A stretch of DNA of 64,000 nt from Pararhizobium polonicum (GCF_001687365.1 NZ_LGLV01000008.1:186001-250000), one strand, 5' to 3'; shown: positions 44,601-54,921, numbered from the stretch's first letter. A program made the numbers and translations. Notes: generated from the letters alone by a model not told the origin.

Positions 44601-45824
44601 TCAGCTGAAGAGAATATCGCGGTCTCGCGCATAGTCGGCGAGCAACGGCAGGCTGGCGGCGCCGAGAACGCGCGCATCGCTGCCGATCCTGCCTTCGACG
44701 ATCTCGACGGGCGCCACGCCCTGCATTTCCATGCGGGCGACCTTCTCGCGCGTCTGCCGCACGATTTTTGCACGCACGTCCGCAGGGAACCCGCCGTCGA
44801 TGACGACGTTGTGAAAATCGATGACGGAAATCGCAGCGCCGATTGCCAGGGCAAGGCTATCGGTGGTCTGTTCGATCCACCGGTCCAAGACCGGGCCGAG
44901 ATGCGACCAGTCGGTGTTGTTGTGCCATATCGCGTCCGGTTCGCCGCCGCTGTCGCGGATCATCCGTTCAAGCAAGAAGATGGAGGCGCACTGGATCAGC
45001 CGTTTCGGCGGCTGGCCCGGTTCCAGCGACGGCACGGGCGTCGAGCCGATGGAGCCGGCATAGCCCCGTCGTCCCGGGTAGAGGCTGCCGTCGAGCACGA
45101 CGCCGCCGCCGATTAGGGTGGCGAAGAAGACGTAGAGAAAATCCTGATACTTGCGGCCTTCGCCGAAGGCGAGCTCCGCCGCGCAGGCGGCCGTGGCGTC
45201 ATTGTAGAAATGGACGGGCCAGGAGAACATCTGTTCGACCTCGGCCTTGAGATCGAACAGCCGCCACGCCTCGACCACATCGTGCGGCGCACCGAATTCC
45301 TCTTCCCAGCTCCACATTTCCGACGGCGCAGCGATGCCGATCCCGCGGATGCGGCCGTATTGAAGCCGCGTCATGTTGTCGATGATCTGGTTGACGCCGG
45401 CTTCGAGGAACGCTTTCAGGAGGCTGGGGGTCGGATAGGCATAGGACGTGCGGATCAACTGCCGCGCCTTGCCGACCATATCCATCAGCACGACATCGGC
45501 GGAACGGCGACCCACCTTGAAGCCGATCGAGAAGGCTCCTTCGGGGTTGAGCGACATGGGCACGGAGGGCTGGCCAACCTTGCCGCGCTGGGGTTCTCCC
45601 TTGATCAGGAGGCCATCGCCCTCGAGCTGTTTCATGATCACGGAGCTTGCCTGCGCCGACAGCCCCGTCATGCGGGCGATCTCGCCCTTCGAAAGGGCCC
45701 CGTGGGTCCGCACGAGCGACAGGACCAGCCGCTCGTTGTAAAGCTTGACGCCTGTCTGATTGGTGCCGCGGCTGGTATCCGACAGCTGCGGGGAATCCCC
45801 CTGGATTTTTTCACTGCTCAGCAA
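44601..45824 (-). CDS. ROK-family transcriptional repressor (NagC/Mlc/FrcR type)
   Basis: A 407-residue repressor. An N-terminal winged HTH (LSKGEIARMTGLSAQASSVIMKQLEGDGL) is fused to a ROK sugar-binding domain with FYNDATAACAAELAFGEG and IDGGFPADV; the kinase phosphate loop has lost its canonical form, as expected of a sensor. It is divergent from the sugar ABC operon across a 504-bp region with a duplicated 18-bp element, so it probably represses that operon and itself until the sugar binds. The start is read as TTG 45824 (MLSSEKIQ) after GAGGGG; a TTG five codons upstream is the alternative. Confidence 0.88.
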   Translation of the reverse strand: MLSSEKIQGDSPQLSDTSRGTNQTGVKLYNERLVLSLVRTHGALSKGEIARMTGLSAQASSVIMKQLEGDGLLIKGEPQRGKVGQPSVPMSLNPEGAFSIGFKVGRRSADVVLMDMVGKARQLIRTSYAYPTPSLLKAFLEAGVNQIIDNMTRLQYGRIRGIGIAAPSEMWSWEEEFGAPHDVVEAWRLFDLKAEVEQMFSWPVHFYNDATAACAAELAFGEGRKYQDFLYVFFATLIGGGVVLDGSLYPGRRGYAGSIGSTPVPSLEPGQPPKRLIQCASIFLLERMIRDSGGEPDAIWHNNTDWSHLGPVLDRWIEQTTDSLALAIGAAISVIDFHNVVIDGGFPADVRAKIVRQTREKVARMEMQGVAPVEIVEGRIGSDARVLGAASLPLLADYARDRDILFS

Positions 45825-45956
45825 GGCATTTCCCCTCAACGAATGGCGCGGCGGTGCCGCACGTCCATCGTAGCTGTTGATATGAGAAGCTCCAAGTCAT
45901 CGGCAGACATCATCCCTGATTACGGAAAAACTATGCAGCAAGGGGTTGCGTCCGTC

Positions 45957-45974
45957 AATAAATAAATCATACCG
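45957..45974. promoter_or_regulatory. Candidate ROK operator, copy 1
   Basis: AATAAATAAATCATACCG, identical to the copy at 46171-46188. Here the AAATCAT at 45964-45970 is also mirrored by ATGATTT at 45985-45991, giving a 28-bp interrupted palindrome. AT-rich sites of this kind are typical for NagC/Mlc-type repressors. Confidence 0.5.
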
Positions 45975-46170
45975 GGTTAATTATATGATTTATATTAGAA
46001 ATGGCTTCCGTTGGCGCCGGTAAGCCGGCATAGATAAAAGTTCCGAAGAAATGACCGAGATGACCCAAAATTGACGATATCCGAAAGGATTTCAGGGCGT
46101 TTTGGATGGATGTGGATACTCTCCTCGGATTCGGTGAATTCGCGAGCGAAGTTGAGCGCCGTCGATGCTT

Positions 46171-46188
46171 AATAAATAAATCATACCG
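46171..46188. promoter_or_regulatory. Candidate ROK operator, copy 2
   Basis: The second perfect copy of AATAAATAAATCATACCG, 214 bp from the first and ten bases upstream of the TTGACA box of the sugar operon. Two distant copies suggest repression by looping. Confidence 0.5.
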
Positions 46189-46197
46189 CATTATATA

Positions 46198-46226
46198 TTG
46201 ACAGGCTTGAGGTTTGGTGTTTGCAT
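46198..46226 (+). promoter_or_regulatory. Candidate promoter of the sugar ABC operon
   Basis: Perfect TTGACA (46198-46203), a 17-base spacer and TTGCAT (46221-46226). It lies 100 bp before the binding-protein ATG. Confidence 0.4.
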
Positions 46227-46328
46227 TGTACCGGCGCCATGCAGCCAAGGCTGAGGTGGACGTCGAAGGAGCGCCGGGGAGGGGTTCCGTATCAACACTG
46301 CCAGGTTCGGCCTGGTCTGGAGGAGAGA

Positions 46329-47357
46329 ATGAAAACAGTTTTTGTCAGCGCGATTTCTGGCGCAGTGCTTTCTGCCGTCACCATGGCGGCGCCCACGCAT
46401 GCGGCGGACGCCATCACGGCATGCCTGATCACCAAGACCGAGGTCAATCCGTTCTTCGTCAAGATGAAGGAGGGCGCCTCGGCGAAGGCCAAGGAGCTTG
46501 GCGTCAACCTCATGACCTTTGCCGGCAAGCAGGACGGTGACGCAGACACGCAGATCGCCGCCATCGAATCCTGCATCGGCAGCGGCGCGAAGGGTATTCT
46601 GCTGACGCCGAACGATTCCAGCGCCCTGGTGCCGATCATCACGAAGGCCCGCGAGGCCGGGCTGCTGACGATCATGCTCGATACGCCGCTCGACCCTGCC
46701 AATGCCGCGGACGCTACTTTCGCGACGGACAATTTCAAGGCCGGCGAACTGGTCGGCAAATGGGCTGCCGGCAAGCTGGGTGCCGAGGCCCAGAATGCGA
46801 AGATCGCCCTTCTCAACCTAAATGCGCAGGAAATCACTGTCGATTACATGCGCAATCAGGGTTTCCTGAAGGGCTTCGGCATCGACATCAAGAACCCGAC
46901 GGATATCGGCGACGAAGATGACCCGCGCATTATCGGCAATGCCGTGACCAATGCCAATGAAGAGGGCGGCCGCACGGGCATGGAAAGCCTCCTGCAGATC
47001 GATCCGGAGATCAACCTTGTCTACACCATCAACGAGCCGACGGCTGCCGGCGCCTATGAGGCGATCAAGGCCGCAGGCCGTCAGGGCAAGGTGACCGTCG
47101 TCTCCGTCGATGGCGGCTGCCCGGGCGTCGCCAATATCAAGGAGGGCGTGATCGGCGCGACCTCGATGCAGTTCCCGCTGCTGATGGCCTCCATGGGCGT
47201 TGAAGCGATCAAGGCCTTCGCCGAAACCGGCAAGAAGCCGGAGGTGACCCCCGGTCTCGATTTCTTCAATACCGGCGTCGAGTTGATCACCGACCAGCCG
47301 GTGGATGGCCTGCCATCCATGACCTCCGAAGAGGGGCTCAAGAAGTGCTGGGGATGA
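46329..47357 (+). CDS. Sugar ABC transporter binding protein, FrcB-like
   Basis: A 342-residue type I periplasmic binding protein. A signal peptide ([25 protein letters not shown]) precedes [47 protein letters not shown] and [25 protein letters not shown], closely resembling the fructose/mannose/ribose-binding protein FrcB of rhizobia as I remember it. AGGAGAG precedes the ATG. It is first in an operon with the permease, ATPase and a sugar isomerase. Ligand is a hexose or related monosaccharide; identity needs binding data. Confidence 0.85.
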   Translation: MKTVFVSAISGAVLSAVTMAAPTHAADAITACLITKTEVNPFFVKMKEGASAKAKELGVNLMTFAGKQDGDADTQIAAIESCIGSGAKGILLTPNDSSALVPIITKAREAGLLTIMLDTPLDPANAADATFATDNFKAGELVGKWAAGKLGAEAQNAKIALLNLNAQEITVDYMRNQGFLKGFGIDIKNPTDIGDEDDPRIIGNAVTNANEEGGRTGMESLLQIDPEINLVYTINEPTAAGAYEAIKAAGRQGKVTVVSVDGGCPGVANIKEGVIGATSMQFPLLMASMGVEAIKAFAETGKKPEVTPGLDFFNTGVELITDQPVDGLPSMTSEEGLKKCWG

Positions 47358-47425
47358 TCTCTTCGCCACGCTCAACGCTTGTCTGACGACGAACCGTTTC
47401 CCGCGGTTTGAGGACAGGCGTTTTA

Positions 47426-47476
47426 GCGCGCAACTCCCAAACGCGCGCCGGGGAGCGGACGGCGAAAGCCGCCCGC
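47426..47476 (+). other. Intercistronic hairpins between binding-protein and permease genes
   Basis: GCGCGC (47426-47431) pairs with GCGCGC (47443-47448), and GCGGACGGC-GAAA-GCCGCCCGC (47455-47476) forms a GNRA-capped stem extended by GGGG/CCCC. Such structures commonly stabilise the upstream binding-protein mRNA or reduce read-through to the permease. Confidence 0.5.
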
Positions 47477-47525
47477 CCCACCCCGCAAGGGGCGCGTATC
47501 CAGATTGATGAAGAGAGCTCTTTCC

Positions 47526-48601
47526 ATGGCAGACAAATTCGAGGGCCTGCCGGCCCAAGCAGGTGATATGGCCTTGAGTGACGCCAATGCGTCCCATGCC
47601 CGTTTCGACGTCGATGACATCGGCCTCCTGGGCCGGATCCAGCGTTTCCTCCACAGTTTCCCGACGATGGTTCCGCTCATCGTTCTGGTCCTGTCCCTGA
47701 TCGGTTTCGGGCTCTTTGCCGGATCGAAATTCTTCTCACCCTACAACATGTCACTGATCGTCCAGCAGGTTTCGATCATCGGCGTGCTCGCAGTGGCGCA
47801 GAGCCTGATCATCCTCACCGCCGGCATCGATCTCTCGGTCGCCGCCATCATGGTGCTGAGTTCGGTGATCGCGGGACAGCTCGCGGTGAAGCTGGGCTTC
47901 AATGCGCCGCTGTCGTTGTTGATATCCTTTGTCTGCGGCACGGCGATCGGGTTTCTCAACGGCTTTCTGGTGACGCGCGTCAAGCTGCCGCCGTTCATCG
48001 CGACACTGGGCACCTGGAACGTCTTCTATGCGCTCAATCTCTATCTTTCCGGCGCGCAATCGATCCGCGGCAGCGAGATCGATACAGCGGCTCCCATTCT
48101 CAAATTCTTCGGCCAGAACATTACGCTGTTCGGCACCCAGATCAGCTACGGGTCGTTCCTGCTCGTCCTCGTCTTCGTCATCCTCTGGTACGCCCTGACC
48201 CGGACCGCCTGGGGGCGGCATATCTATGCGGTCGGCGACGACAAGGAGGCGGCGGAGCTGGCCGGCATCCGCACCGATCGCGTTCTCATCTCCGTCTATT
48301 CCGTCGCGGGCCTCATCTGCGCCATCGCCGGCTGGTCGGCCATCGGTCGCGTCGGCGCAGTGTCCCCCACTAGTTTCTTCGAGGGCAACCTGCAATCGAT
48401 CACGGCGGTGGTGATTGGCGGCATCTCCCTGTTCGGTGGCCGCGGTTCCATCCTCGGCCCGCTCATCGGGGCGCTGATCGTCGGCGTCTTCCAGTCGGGG
48501 CTGCGTATCGCCGGCGTCGATGTCCTGTGGCAACTCTTTGCGATCGGCTGGCTGATCATTATCGCCGTCGCCGTCGACCAATGGATCAGAAAGGTATCGG
48601 C

Positions 48602-48605
<4 letters not shown>
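47526..48605 (+). CDS. Sugar ABC transporter permease, FrcC/RbsC-like
   Basis: A 359-residue permease of the ribose-type (BPD_transp_2) family with about ten hydrophobic segments. LTAGIDLSVAAIMVLSSVIAG and GRHIYAVGDDKEAAELAGIRTDRV are family hallmarks. The long hydrophilic N-terminus (about 45 residues) is typical of FrcC. Start chosen at ATG 47526 (MADKFEGL). It forms a homodimeric channel with the single-domain ATPase, whose start overlaps this stop by four bases. Confidence 0.9.
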
Positions 48606-49381
<776 letters not shown>

Positions 49382-49440
49382 TTCCTCCCGTCCTTCTTCA
49401 TCTGCCGGTGCGGCATTCCCGCACCCTGGAGCTGCATGCC

Positions 49441-50277
49441 ATGAAACTCGCCTTCAATACGTTCCCGTTCAGCAGCTTTCCCACCTTTCTGCCGACCTAT
49501 CCGCTGGAGGATGCGATCCGTTCTCTCGCCGCGATCGGCTATGATGCCGTGGAGATCGGCTGCTGTGCACCGCACGCCTGGCCGCAGCAATTGTCGCGCG
49601 CGCGGCGTGGCGAGATCAGGGCGATCGCGGCGGGCGAGGGCATTGCCATATCCAGCCTGCTGCCTGCCATCGGCGGCGGCTTCGGCTGCAACCCGTGCTC
49701 GGTGCTAAGAGCCGAACGGCAGGCGACCATCGAGCACTATAAGGAAATCGTCGATCTGGCATCGGACCTCGGCGCCGGCATGGTGCTGTATATCGGCGGC
49801 TGGCGGGCGGAGGGCATGCCCTATGAGGACGGCTGGGCGCACAGCCTGGATTGCCTGCGGTCCATCGCGACGCACGCGGCCGATCGCAACATCACCATCG
49901 CCATCGAACCGACGACCGCCGATACCAACCTCATCGATACTGCCGCCGATGCGCGGCGGATGATGCACGAGAGCGAAGGGGAAAACGTCAAGCTGATGTT
50001 CGATACCTGCCATGTCGCCTATGAGGGCAAATCACTGGCAAGCTATGTGGACGAGATGGGTGCGGACCTTGTTCATCTTCATGCCGCCGATACGGACCGC
50101 AAGGCCATCGGCGACGGCGACATGGATTGGGACAGCCTGCTGCGGGCACTTCAGAGATCCGGCTATCAAGGCCTGTTCACGGTCGAGACCGGTTTCGGAT
50201 CCCGCGGCATCGATCCGCATGACATCGCAAGACGCAGCTTCAGCTATTTGAAAGACCGCCTTTCTCCTGCAGAATAA
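49441..50277 (+). CDS. Sugar phosphate isomerase/epimerase (xylose-isomerase-like TIM barrel)
   Basis: A 278-residue AP-endonuclease-2-fold protein. The metal ligands of sugar epimerases are suggested by IAIEPTTADTN, LMFDTCHVAYEG and VHLHAADTDRKAIGDGDMDWDSLL, ending with FTVETGFG. These resemble D-psicose/tagatose 3-epimerases and myo-inositol-type isomerases. It follows the ABC ATPase by 59 bp in the same direction and probably converts the imported sugar before phosphorylation by the ROK kinase across the divergent promoter. Exact sugar unknown. Confidence 0.85.
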   Translation: MKLAFNTFPFSSFPTFLPTYPLEDAIRSLAAIGYDAVEIGCCAPHAWPQQLSRARRGEIRAIAAGEGIAISSLLPAIGGGFGCNPCSVLRAERQATIEHYKEIVDLASDLGAGMVLYIGGWRAEGMPYEDGWAHSLDCLRSIATHAADRNITIAIEPTTADTNLIDTAADARRMMHESEGENVKLMFDTCHVAYEGKSLASYVDEMGADLVHLHAADTDRKAIGDGDMDWDSLLRALQRSGYQGLFTVETGFGSRGIDPHDIARRSFSYLKDRLSPAE

Positions 50278-50477
50278 AAGGCTTCCGGCGCGCTTGAACC
50301 CGCAGCGCTGGTTTTCCCGGCGCCGATAAACGTGCCAATCAAACAGGATGTGTCCGTGTGTCACAGCACGGGCTGGCATAACCGGACATCGCGGGATGGC
50401 GCCCGGCACTCGCCATCGATAGATTTTCCTGCAACCATAGCCGGTGGTTCTGCCCGGAAAAAACCGAGATGCTGTCG

Positions 50478-50492
50478 TTTAAGGAAAAACGC
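50478..50492 (+). promoter_or_regulatory. Shared motif upstream of the two-component genes
   Basis: TTTAAGGAAAAACGC, 56 bases before the response-regulator start. The same sequence with two changes (TTTAAGGAATTACGC) occurs at 52677-52691 before the lipid operon. Likely a binding site of the OmpR-type regulator, implying autoregulation. Confidence 0.45.
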
Positions 50493-50548
50493 GCGGAGGT
50501 TTTTGCCGGGTTTGAAAACGTTGTTTCAGGAAAAGGGTAAGCAAAAAC

Positions 50549-51205
50549 ATGCGCCTTCTGCTCGTTGAAGACGATGCGATCCTTGGCTCGTCGCTGAAAA
50601 GGGCTTTGGAGAAGCACGCCTATGGCGTGGATTGGGTGCAGGACGGGGAGGCCGGGCTGGCCGCCCTTCAGGACCTGAGCTTCAGTGTCGCCATCCTGGA
50701 TGTCAACCTGCCGAAACTCGATGGTATCGAGGTGGTCAAGGCGGTGCGCAAGCAAAAGAACATGGTTCCGATCCTGCTCCTGACGGCCCGCGATACGCCC
50801 GCGCAAAAGGTTGGCGGGCTTGATAGCGGTGCCGACGACTATCTGATCAAGCCGTTTGATCTCGACGAGCTTCTGGCGCGGCTGCGTGCGCTGATCCGGA
50901 GAAGAGAGGGGCGCAGCGATGTCGTGTTGCGAAGCGGGCCTGTCGAGGTGGATCCTGCCGCCAGGGTCGTGCGCGGACCGGCGGGACAGGTGACGATGAC
51001 GGCCAAGGAGTTCCAGATGCTCAAGCTTCTGATGGAACGGGCCGGCAAATACGTGACAAAAAGCGATATCGAATACGCGCTTTACAGTGCCGACAATGCG
51101 GTGGAGAGCAATACGACGGAAGTGGTGATCTACAATCTGCGAAAGAAACTCGGCAGCGATTTTATCAAGTCCATTCGCGGTGTCGGATACATGGTCGAGC
51201 TATGA
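50549..51205 (+). CDS. OmpR-family response regulator (QseB/PmrA-like)
   Basis: A 218-residue response regulator. The receiver has acidic pocket EDD (residues 7-9), phospho-acceptor Asp51 in LDVNLP, Thr79 and Lys101 in LIKPFD. The C-terminal winged helix shows LTAKEF-type TMTAKEFQMLKLLMERAGKYVTKSDI and VVIYNLRKKLGSDFIKSIRGVGYM. The QseB/PmrA subgroup controls envelope modification. Its stop overlaps the kinase start by four bases. Downstream lies the nine-gene lipid operon, its most probable target. Confidence 0.92.
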   Translation: MRLLLVEDDAILGSSLKRALEKHAYGVDWVQDGEAGLAALQDLSFSVAILDVNLPKLDGIEVVKAVRKQKNMVPILLLTARDTPAQKVGGLDSGADDYLIKPFDLDELLARLRALIRRREGRSDVVLRSGPVEVDPAARVVRGPAGQVTMTAKEFQMLKLLMERAGKYVTKSDIEYALYSADNAVESNTTEVVIYNLRKKLGSDFIKSIRGVGYMVEL

Positions 51206-52578
51206 TCCAGCCAACGCTTGCACGGAAACTTTTTTTCAGAATTGCGCCGACCATCCTGATTACGATTGCCGTGATCGGCGCGCTTGCGTTTCGCAGCGCC
51301 ACGCGCGAGATCAACAATATCTACGATGCGCAGCTGATCAACGATGCCAATGTTCTCTGGACGCTGCTGGAGCATGAAGTCGAAAAGCCGGGTCCGCGCA
51401 AGTCGAAGCAGGTCAACGACATCGATCTGGAAATGGGCAACCAGCTGGCAATGAACGAGGATGCCGATGACTATGCGGAAGCGCATATGTTCCGGGCCTG
51501 GAAAGACGGGCAGATCAGCGTCTTCTCAAGCACGGCATTTCCTCAAACCGTACCGGTGCAGAGAGCCGGCTTCACCAACATCCAGTATGACGGCGAGGAT
51601 TGGCGGGTCTACGCCCTTCCGATTCCGCGCACGACGATCGTCATGGAGGTTGGCGAAAAGCTCGAGCTGCGCAAAACCCTGGTTTCCAACATTCTTCTCA
51701 ATCTCTCCTTTCCGCTGGTAATTTTATTCCCGCTTCTGGCCCTGCTGATCTGGTTCGGCATCCAGAGCGGCCTCAGCGCCATTCATGGACTGGTCAGCCA
51801 AATTCGCAGCCGTTCGCCGGATGATCTTTCCAGCATTCCGATCGGCGCGTTGCCGCGCGACCTTTTCCCGCTCGGCCGGTCGATCAACCAGCTTCTCAAC
51901 AAGCTCGACCGGTCGCTGACGGCGGAACGGCGGTTCGCCGATCATGCCGCTCATCAATTGCGGACACCGCAGGCGGGCGTCAGACTGCTGATCCAGATGT
52001 TGGCCACTGCCGAGACCGAAGAGGAGCGCCGGGCCATCTTGTGCGACCTGATGGTGAGCAATGACAAGGCGATGCATTTGATTGAGCAGCTGCTGCGCGC
52101 CGCCCGCGTCAGCTATCAGCCCGTGGAAATGAAAAACGTACCGCTCTACCAGACCGTCGCCGCAGTGATTGCGGAGCTGGGCAACATCATCAATCTGAAG
52201 AAGCTGGATGTCTCTTTGCGTGGCGATACCGATGCGCAGGTCAATGCCGATGAACCGCTGCTGCGCTTGATGGTGAACAATCTCATCGACAATGCGATCA
52301 AATATACCCCCGCCGGCGGGACGATCGAGGTAACGATCGAGGCCGAGGCAGAAAACTGGCGGCTGTCGATCGCCGATAGCGGCCCCGGCATCGCCACGCA
52401 GCATCGCGACGCCGTGTTCCAGCGCTTTTACCGTGTCGATACTCCCCAGGTCGAAGGCTCAGGCCTGGGATTGGCGATCGTATCGGATATCATTTCCCGG
52501 CTTTCCGCCAGCATCGCGCTCAATGTCCCTGATTCCGGAAGAGGATTAAGGGTCGATGTCGTGATGCCAAAAGTATAA
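51202..52578 (+). CDS. Sensor histidine kinase (QseC/PmrB-like)
   Basis: A 458-residue membrane sensor kinase. TM1 about residues 12-30, a periplasmic domain of about 130 residues rich in acidic residues (NDIDLEMGNQLAMNEDADD), TM2 about 165-190, HAMP-like linker, H-box HAAHQLRTPQAGV with His251, N-box NNLIDNAIKYT, G1 DSGPGI, and G2 GSGLGLAIV. The acidic periplasmic stretch is reminiscent of sensors that detect metals or cationic peptides (inference). It phosphorylates the coupled response regulator. The ATG overlaps the regulator stop. Confidence 0.92.
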   Translation: MIQPTLARKLFFRIAPTILITIAVIGALAFRSATREINNIYDAQLINDANVLWTLLEHEVEKPGPRKSKQVNDIDLEMGNQLAMNEDADDYAEAHMFRAWKDGQISVFSSTAFPQTVPVQRAGFTNIQYDGEDWRVYALPIPRTTIVMEVGEKLELRKTLVSNILLNLSFPLVILFPLLALLIWFGIQSGLSAIHGLVSQIRSRSPDDLSSIPIGALPRDLFPLGRSINQLLNKLDRSLTAERRFADHAAHQLRTPQAGVRLLIQMLATAETEEERRAILCDLMVSNDKAMHLIEQLLRAARVSYQPVEMKNVPLYQTVAAVIAELGNIINLKKLDVSLRGDTDAQVNADEPLLRLMVNNLIDNAIKYTPAGGTIEVTIEAEAENWRLSIADSGPGIATQHRDAVFQRFYRVDTPQVEGSGLGLAIVSDIISRLSASIALNVPDSGRGLRVDVVMPKV

Positions 52579-52676
52579 ATCCGGATATTATGATGATGTG
52601 CGGCATGCATGACGCACTGAAGTTCGACGTAACACTATAGATCCGCTGCATAACTGCATTCTTGAACCGATTCCGA

Positions 52677-52691
52677 TTTAAGGAATTACGC
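52677..52691 (+). promoter_or_regulatory. Shared motif upstream of the lipid operon
   Basis: TTTAAGGAATTACGC, differing at two central positions from the site at 50478-50492. It lies 105 bases before the HAD phosphatase ATG. Its left part also forms ATTCC/GGAAT around a 7-base loop (52670-52686). Confidence 0.45.
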
Positions 52692-52795
52692 AGTCGCCAC
52701 ATTCGTGCGATTTCAGTTTCCCTTCATTTTGGCATAATCTTGCACTCAGGCACGGCTGTTAGAACCCTCGCATACGAATGCCGAGGTATGACTGA

Positions 52796-53479
52796 ATGCA
52801 TGTGTACTGTGATTTCGATGGAACGATTTCTGTTGAAGATGCAACGGATCTCGTCCTGGAGCGATTGGCCGACCCGAAATGGGAGCTTCTCGAAGAACAA
52901 TGGAATCGCGGCGAGATCGGTTCGGGCGAGTGTATGCGCCGCCAGATCGCCCTGATCGAAGCAACGCAACAGGATCTGGACACTGCCCTTCGGGATGTCC
53001 TCATCGATCCCGGCTTCGTATCGTTCGCCGCGCTCTGCGACATCCGCAATATTCCGCTCACCATCGTCAGTGACGGCGTCGATTACTTCATCCGGAGTAT
53101 TCTGTCGCGGCACGGTCTTGGACATTTGCCTGTCATCGCCAACCGGCTGACCATCAAGGACGAGGACGGCCGCCAGTCTTACACGCTGACATCGCCCTAT
53201 GCCGACCAGAATTGTCTGGCGGCGTCCGGCGTGTGCAAATGCCGGTCACTGATGCCGGACGATCTGCGTGTCTATATCGGCGACGGCCGCTCGGACTTCT
53301 GTGTGTCCGACAAGCCGGAACTGGTCTTCGCCAAGGCAAGCCTTGCCGACCATTGCGCCGATCGGAATATCCCCTTCATCGCCTACCAGACCTTCTCCGA
53401 TCTGACCGAAAGCCTGGTGAGCGTCCTGCCTGCCCTCAGAGGCAAGGCCTTCAAAACTCCCCGTCACGTTGCCGCATAA
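52796..53479 (+). CDS. HAD-IB-type phosphatase (MtnX/SerB-like)
   Basis: A 227-residue phosphatase. Motif I is VYCDFDGTISVEDATD (Asp6 and Asp8), motif II LTIVSDGVDYF, motif IV YIGDGRSDFCVSDKPELVFAK. It resembles MtnX-like and phosphoserine-phosphatase-like enzymes that hydrolyse small organic phosphates. It is first in the nine-gene operon, 16 bp before the aminotransferase, so it may release a hydroxy or amino alcohol headgroup precursor. The ATG at 52796 is the first in the frame and no strong ribosome site is seen (CCGAGG lies 12 bases upstream). Substrate unknown. Confidence 0.85.
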   Translation: MHVYCDFDGTISVEDATDLVLERLADPKWELLEEQWNRGEIGSGECMRRQIALIEATQQDLDTALRDVLIDPGFVSFAALCDIRNIPLTIVSDGVDYFIRSILSRHGLGHLPVIANRLTIKDEDGRQSYTLTSPYADQNCLAASGVCKCRSLMPDDLRVYIGDGRSDFCVSDKPELVFAKASLADHCADRNIPFIAYQTFSDLTESLVSVLPALRGKAFKTPRHVAA

Positions 53480-53495
53480 ACAAGTGAGAAACTGA

Positions 53496-54917
53496 ATGAA
53501 CACGCATAGACCGATCAAGCTATCCGACATCGCTTCACCCTTGCCGCATTCGGAAACTGAATTGCGCCAGCTCGAAGATACCTATTGCTCCCATGGCGAT
53601 ACGGTTCACTACGCCCACCAGCCGAATTTTTTCGAGACCTGTGAGGGCTCCTATCTCTACGACAGCAAGGGCACGCCGTTTCTTGACCTGCAGATGTGGT
53701 ATTCGGCGGTCAATTTCGGTTACCGCAATCCGCGTCTCAACGCCGTTGCCCATCGTCAGCTTGATACGCTGCCGCAAGTGGCATCGCAGTATCTGCACCG
53801 CGAAAAAGTCGAGCTTGCCGCGCTGATCGCACAGGATGCCGAGCGTAAATTCGGCTCCAAGGGGCGCGTCCATTTCAATGTCGGCGGCTCGCAGGCCATC
53901 GAGGATTCCCTGAAGCTGGTGCGCAATTATTCGGGCGGCAAGAGCCTGATGTTCGCGTTCGAAGGTGGCTATCACGGGCGCACGCTCGGCGCCTCGTCGA
54001 TCACCTCCAGCTATCGCTATCGCCGCCGGTACGGGCATTTCGGCGATCGTGCGCAGTTCATCGAGTTCCCCTATCACTTCCGTGGCCCCAAGGGCATGAG
54101 CAAGGAGGAGTACGGTCATCAATGCGTGCAGAAATTCGCCCGCCTGTTCGAGAGCGAATATAACGGCGTCTGGGATCCCAAGGCCGGCAAGGCCGAGTTC
54201 GCGGCCTTCTATGTCGAGCCCATTCAGGGAACCGGCGGCTACGTCATTCCGCCGATGAATTTCTTCAAGGAGCTGAAACAGGTTCTGGATCAGCACGGCA
54301 TCCTGATGGTGGTCGACGAGATTCAGATGGGCGTCTATCGCACCGGAAAATTGTGGTCCATCGAACATTTCGGCGTCAACCCCGACGTGTTGGTGTTCGG
54401 CAAGGCGATCACCAACGGTCTCAATCCGCTGTCCGGCGTCTGGGCAAGGGAAGAGCTGATCAATCCTGGTATCTTCCCGCCCGGCTCCACGCATTCCACC
54501 TTCGCCAGCAATCCGATGGGAACCGCCGTGGCACTCGAAACCATGAAAATGATTGAGGAAGCCGACTTCGGCGCCACCATCATGGAGAAGGGCGCCTATT
54601 TCCTCGATGGCTTGAGAGATTTGCAGAAGCGCCATCGCATTATCGGCGATGTCGATGGGTTGGGCCTGGCGCTGCGGTGCGAAATCTGCGCGGAAGATGG
54701 CTTCACGCCTGACAAGGCGACCATGGACTGGTTGTGCGACGAAGGCATGAAGGGCGACCTCAAGGTCGGCACGGAGATGTACGGTCTGGTGCTGGACGTC
54801 GGCGGCTACCACAAGAATGTCATCACGCTTGCACCGAACCTGCTGATCACGTTCGAGGAGATCGATCTGGCGTTGACGCTGCTTGATCAACTCCTGGTGC
54901 GCGCTTCGAAGCGATAG
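53496..54917 (+). CDS. Class III PLP-dependent aminotransferase
   Basis: A 473-residue fold-type I aminotransferase. The PLP lysine is in VLVFGKAITNGLNPLSG (Lys303), preceded by VVDEIQMGVYRTGKLWSIEHFGV; SQAIEDSLKLVRNYSGGKSLMFAFEGGYHGRT and STFASNPMGTAVALE are further signatures. Class III enzymes transfer omega- or alpha-amino groups, such as ornithine, putrescine, GABA or diaminobutyrate. In a lipid operon it may generate an amine-bearing headgroup or long-chain amine. It starts 16 bp after the phosphatase and is followed after four bases by the arginase-fold gene. Confidence 0.9.
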   Translation: MNTHRPIKLSDIASPLPHSETELRQLEDTYCSHGDTVHYAHQPNFFETCEGSYLYDSKGTPFLDLQMWYSAVNFGYRNPRLNAVAHRQLDTLPQVASQYLHREKVELAALIAQDAERKFGSKGRVHFNVGGSQAIEDSLKLVRNYSGGKSLMFAFEGGYHGRTLGASSITSSYRYRRRYGHFGDRAQFIEFPYHFRGPKGMSKEEYGHQCVQKFARLFESEYNGVWDPKAGKAEFAAFYVEPIQGTGGYVIPPMNFFKELKQVLDQHGILMVVDEIQMGVYRTGKLWSIEHFGVNPDVLVFGKAITNGLNPLSGVWAREELINPGIFPPGSTHSTFASNPMGTAVALETMKMIEEADFGATIMEKGAYFLDGLRDLQKRHRIIGDVDGLGLALRCEICAEDGFTPDKATMDWLCDEGMKGDLKVGTEMYGLVLDVGGYHKNVITLAPNLLITFEEIDLALTLLDQLLVRASKR

Positions 54918-54921
54918 GCTG

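Larger units (their letters stand above)
45825..46328. promoter_or_regulatory. Divergent control region of the Frc-like sugar locus
   Basis: A 504-bp AT-rich non-coding region between the ROK repressor and the sugar-binding-protein gene. It holds a perfectly duplicated 18-base element (next entries) and a promoter-like TTGACA at 46198-46203 with TTGCAT 17 bases later. No gene recognised within it. Confidence 0.6.
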
